The notes beneath the pieces are model-generated. The model was not told the DNA's origin and did no database searches. It saw nothing but the letters and a program-made list of their open reading frames with translations. From SAR202 cluster bacterium AC-409-J13_OGT_754m (lineage in GTDB: Bacteria > Chloroflexota > Dehalococcoidia > Lucifugimonadales > GCA-2712585): DNA of 44,653 bases. The stretch lies in the NCBI GenBank assembly GCA_009391235.1, contig VEXD01000005.1, forward strand, positions 1-44,653, in the 5' to 3' direction. The translations under genes and the position numbers were made by a program. How positions within the stretch are numbered: position 1 is the stretch's first letter; each line of letters begins with the position of its first letter. Shown piece by piece: positions 42,518 to 44,653 of this stretch.

Positions 42518-42541
42518 ACCGATTATGTAGGAGGCACTGAT

Positions 42542-43435
42542 TTGGTTGACATAGGAAGGATGCTTACAGCAATGGTAACCCCGTTTGATGATGATGGTAG
42601 AGTAGATTGGGTTCAGACAAGGCGACTTGCGGAAGCTTTAATTGAAAGTGGTAGCGATGGTTTAGTTGTAGGTGCAACTACAGGCGAAGGTCCTACACTC
42701 AGTATGGATGAGAAAGTGCAATTATGGACTGAAACAAAGTCTGCTATAGGAACAACTGGACTAATATTTGCTAATACCGGGAACTATTCGACTCATGAAA
42801 GCATCGAAATGACAAAACTAGCAGAGGAATCTGGAGTTGATGGTTTGCTTCTGACGGTACCCTACTATAACAAACCTCCACAGGAAGGCATATACGAACA
42901 TTTCAAAGCAATTTCTGGAGCAACTGATTTGCCTTGTATTTTGTACAATATTCCTGGGCGCACAGGGGTTAAAATGTCAGCTGAAACGACAATTCGGTTA
43001 AGTCAAATAGATAACATTGTGGGTGTTAAGGATGCAACAGAAGATTTCGAGCTCATAACAAAAACTGTTAGTTCATCTAGAGATGGATTTCATATATGGA
43101 GCGGGAATGATGGAGATACATTTCCAATTATGTGTCTCGGAGGGTATGGTGTAATCTGCGTCATATCTAATCTTTTTGGTAAGCAAATGCGTCGGCTTAT
43201 AGATTTAATAGTTGATAATCAATTTGACGCTGCTAATTTGGAACATATGAGACTTTTACCATTGGCTAAAGGCATGACCGGGATTGCTTCTAACCCTATA
43301 CCAATTAAGTACGCGATGAATAAAGTTGGTTTTAGAGTTGGTAAGCCTAGATTACCATTGATAGAGGCGGACAGTGAAATGATGGGGATGGTGGATAGTT
43401 TGCTTGATCAATACTCTATTGATCTGTTGGTCTAA
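42542..43435 (+). CDS. dapA: 4-hydroxy-tetrahydrodipicolinate synthase
   Basis: Condenses pyruvate with aspartate semialdehyde, the first lysine-specific step. The 297-aa TIM-barrel protein has GATTGEGPTLS, the conserved Tyr in CILYNIPGRTG and the Schiff-base Lys in IVGVKDATEDFE. It starts at TTG 42542 with AGGAGG about 8 nt upstream. It is last in the dapB-asd-dapA run and convergent with purA (26-nt gap). Confidence 0.96.
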   Translation: MVDIGRMLTAMVTPFDDDGRVDWVQTRRLAEALIESGSDGLVVGATTGEGPTLSMDEKVQLWTETKSAIGTTGLIFANTGNYSTHESIEMTKLAEESGVDGLLLTVPYYNKPPQEGIYEHFKAISGATDLPCILYNIPGRTGVKMSAETTIRLSQIDNIVGVKDATEDFELITKTVSSSRDGFHIWSGNDGDTFPIMCLGGYGVICVISNLFGKQMRRLIDLIVDNQFDAANLEHMRLLPLAKGMTGIASNPIPIKYAMNKVGFRVGKPRLPLIEADSEMMGMVDSLLDQYSIDLLV

Positions 43436-43461
43436 GCCATAAAACGGGTTAGTCCACTAAT

Positions 43462-44653
43462 CTAGTATAGGGGCTCTATATGAATAGTTTCTTCTCTATT
43501 CGGCCCTGTGGAAATTAGCCGGATTGGGCATTCTATTAGTTCTTCTAATCTGTTGACATAACGCATCGCTTCTTTAGGCAATTGAGAAAGTTTCGTTGCC
43601 CCGGCTGTAGGGTCATTCCACCCATCCATATCTTCATATATAGGTTCACATTGCTCAAAAAGTGTAGTATTGGAAGGGAAGTGATTAACTATTTCACCGT
43701 TGATCTTGTAACCAACACAGATTCTAACTTTAGGTATACCGTCTAATACGTCTAAGCGTGTTAATACTGCAGAATTAAAACCATTGATTTTGGAACTATA
43801 CTTACCAACAACAGCGTCAAACCATCCGATTCGCCTTGCCCTTCCCGTAGTTGTTCCATATTCCCACGCTCTTTCCCTTATGTCCACTCCAATATCAGTA
43901 GGCATTTCGGTTGGTATTGGGCCACTACCTACCCTGGTACAGTAAGCCTTGAATACGCCGATTACAGCAGCAACGTCACGTGGGGGTATTCCCAATCCGC
44001 CTGATATTCCTGCTACAGATGAAGATGATGAAGTAACATAAGGATAGGTTCCGTGGTCCAAGTCTAATAGAGTGCCTTGGGCTCCTTCTATAAGTATATT
44101 TTCACCACGGGCTATGGCTTGCTGTAATAACAATTCGGTTGGTCTTAGAAACTCCTTAAGTTGTTTGCCCCATTCGACACACTGGGCGAAGACAGACTCG
44201 ATATCAAAGGGTTCAGAGTTATATATTTTGGTCAATATGGAATTTTTGTATTGAAGAACTTGTTGTAGTCTTGGTCTTAGGGATGTAGGGTCGAGAAGTT
44301 CGCCAGCTCTGATGCCAACCCTAGCTGTTTTGTCCATGTATGCCGGGCCTACTCCCTTGCCAGTAGTGCCTATAGCAAGACCACCTTTTGCAGACTCTTC
44401 TAGTTGGTCTAACAAAATATGGTATGGCATGATCACATGCGCGCGGTCACTGATGAACAGACGACTTATATCGACACCACGGGATCTTAGGTCAGAAATT
44501 TCGGCAAGGAATACTGCCGGATCAAGTACTACCCCGTTGCCAATCATACAGGTTGTTTCAGGATGAAATATTCCAGAGGGTACTAAATGGAGAGAAAAGG
44601 TTCCCATTTGGTTAATAACGGTGTGCCCTGCATTGTTTCCGCCAGCGTACCGT
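43462..44653 (-). CDS. purA: Adenylosuccinate synthetase (5' partial)
   Basis: Converts IMP and aspartate, with GTP, to adenylosuccinate toward AMP. The frame is open to the window edge, where GGNNAGHTVIN is readable upstream of the first internal ATG at 44607, so the N-terminal P-loop part lies outside. Inside are GTTGKGVGPAYMDK, ILIEGAQGTLLDLDHGTYP, and GTTTGRARRIGWFDAV, then the C-terminal RPIRL-like stretch. It is convergent with dapA. Confidence 0.97.
   Translation of the reverse strand, partial: RYAGGNNAGHTVINQMGTFSLHLVPSGIFHPETTCMIGNGVVLDPAVFLAEISDLRSRGVDISRLFISDRAHVIMPYHILLDQLEESAKGGLAIGTTGKGVGPAYMDKTARVGIRAGELLDPTSLRPRLQQVLQYKNSILTKIYNSEPFDIESVFAQCVEWGKQLKEFLRPTELLLQQAIARGENILIEGAQGTLLDLDHGTYPYVTSSSSSVAGISGGLGIPPRDVAAVIGVFKAYCTRVGSGPIPTEMPTDIGVDIRERAWEYGTTTGRARRIGWFDAVVGKYSSKINGFNSAVLTRLDVLDGIPKVRICVGYKINGEIVNHFPSNTTLFEQCEPIYEDMDGWNDPTAGATKLSQLPKEAMRYVNRLEELIECPIRLISTGPNREETIHIEPLY

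Noticed and set aside
42407-42541. Lysine riboswitch before dapA
   Set aside because: The gap is too short and lacks the conserved core segments I would expect.
1-44653. CRISPR array, insertion sequence or prophage
   Set aside because: No regularly spaced repeats, transposase, integrase or phage structural genes were seen.

Overview
This window is a dense bacterial chromosome segment of about 40 protein genes on both strands, AT-rich by eye (roughly 40% GC, not counted). I see no insertion sequence, phage, plasmid or CRISPR signature. The content is core metabolism and translation: ileS, metG, rpmH, rnpA, yidC, rpsO, pnp, purFMH, purA, pyrF, dapBA, asd, aroA, tyrA and lipA, with a few lineage-specific genes between them. 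The rpsO-pnp-dapB-asd-dapA run, the rsmI-metG-polyprenyl synthase run, a type 2 IleRS, a eukaryote-like class I aldolase beside glpX, and a CRTAC1-type FG-GAP/ASPIC protein fit a free-living Chloroflexota of the Dehalococcoidia/SAR202 kind. That placement is an inference from content and order. Many genes start with GTG or TTG.

Layout. 2-1639: the 3' part of an FG-GAP/ASPIC surface protein whose 5' end lies outside the window. 1796-3714 (-): ilvE, a small membrane protein and a PAP2-fold protein that lacks its catalytic residues. 4030-5905 (+): rph and an HtrA lipoprotein. 5953-10741 (-): tlyA, a PfkB kinase and ileS. 10810-14311 (+): rpmH, rnpA, yidD, a PQQ-type beta-propeller lipoprotein, yidC and jag, i.e. 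the RNase P and membrane-insertion cluster without a visible dnaA. 14308-19335 (+): purF, purM, purH, pyrF. 19320-21384 (+): glpX and class I fba, a gluconeogenic pair. 21433-23954 (+): rdgB, moaA and an in-frame RNase HI-MoaC fusion. 24111-24186: tRNA(CAT) with a good promoter.

24267-28310 (-): an S9 peptidase, a 2-keto-4-pentenoate hydratase-family protein and an unrecognised HExxH protein. A sparse intergenic region between the last two contains a 40-nt near-perfect palindrome and a possible 54-aa membrane miniprotein. 28598-30067 (+): a 105-aa and a 59-aa (zinc ribbon) small protein and an unrecognised 251-aa protein. 30164-34014 (+): tyrA, aroA, gmk, lipA. 34170-37772 (-): rsmI, metG and a polyprenyl synthase. 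37944-43435 (+): rpsO, pnp, dapB, asd, dapA. 43462-44653 (-): purA, cut by the window end.

The genes make several pathway blocks: IMP synthesis (purF, purM, purH, then purA toward AMP), UMP (pyrF), lysine/diaminopimelate (asd, dapA, dapB), aromatic amino acids (aroA, tyrA), molybdopterin (moaA, moaC) and gluconeogenesis (fba, glpX). The points most worth a second look are the RNase HI-MoaC fusion with an Asn at the fourth RNase H carboxylate, the GXHH signature of IleRS linked to mupirocin hyper-resistance, the inactive-looking PAP2 protein, the 98-nt yidC/jag overlap that encodes an Arg-rich YidC tail, the propeller lipoprotein beside yidC, the orphan HExxH protein and the 40-nt palindrome.
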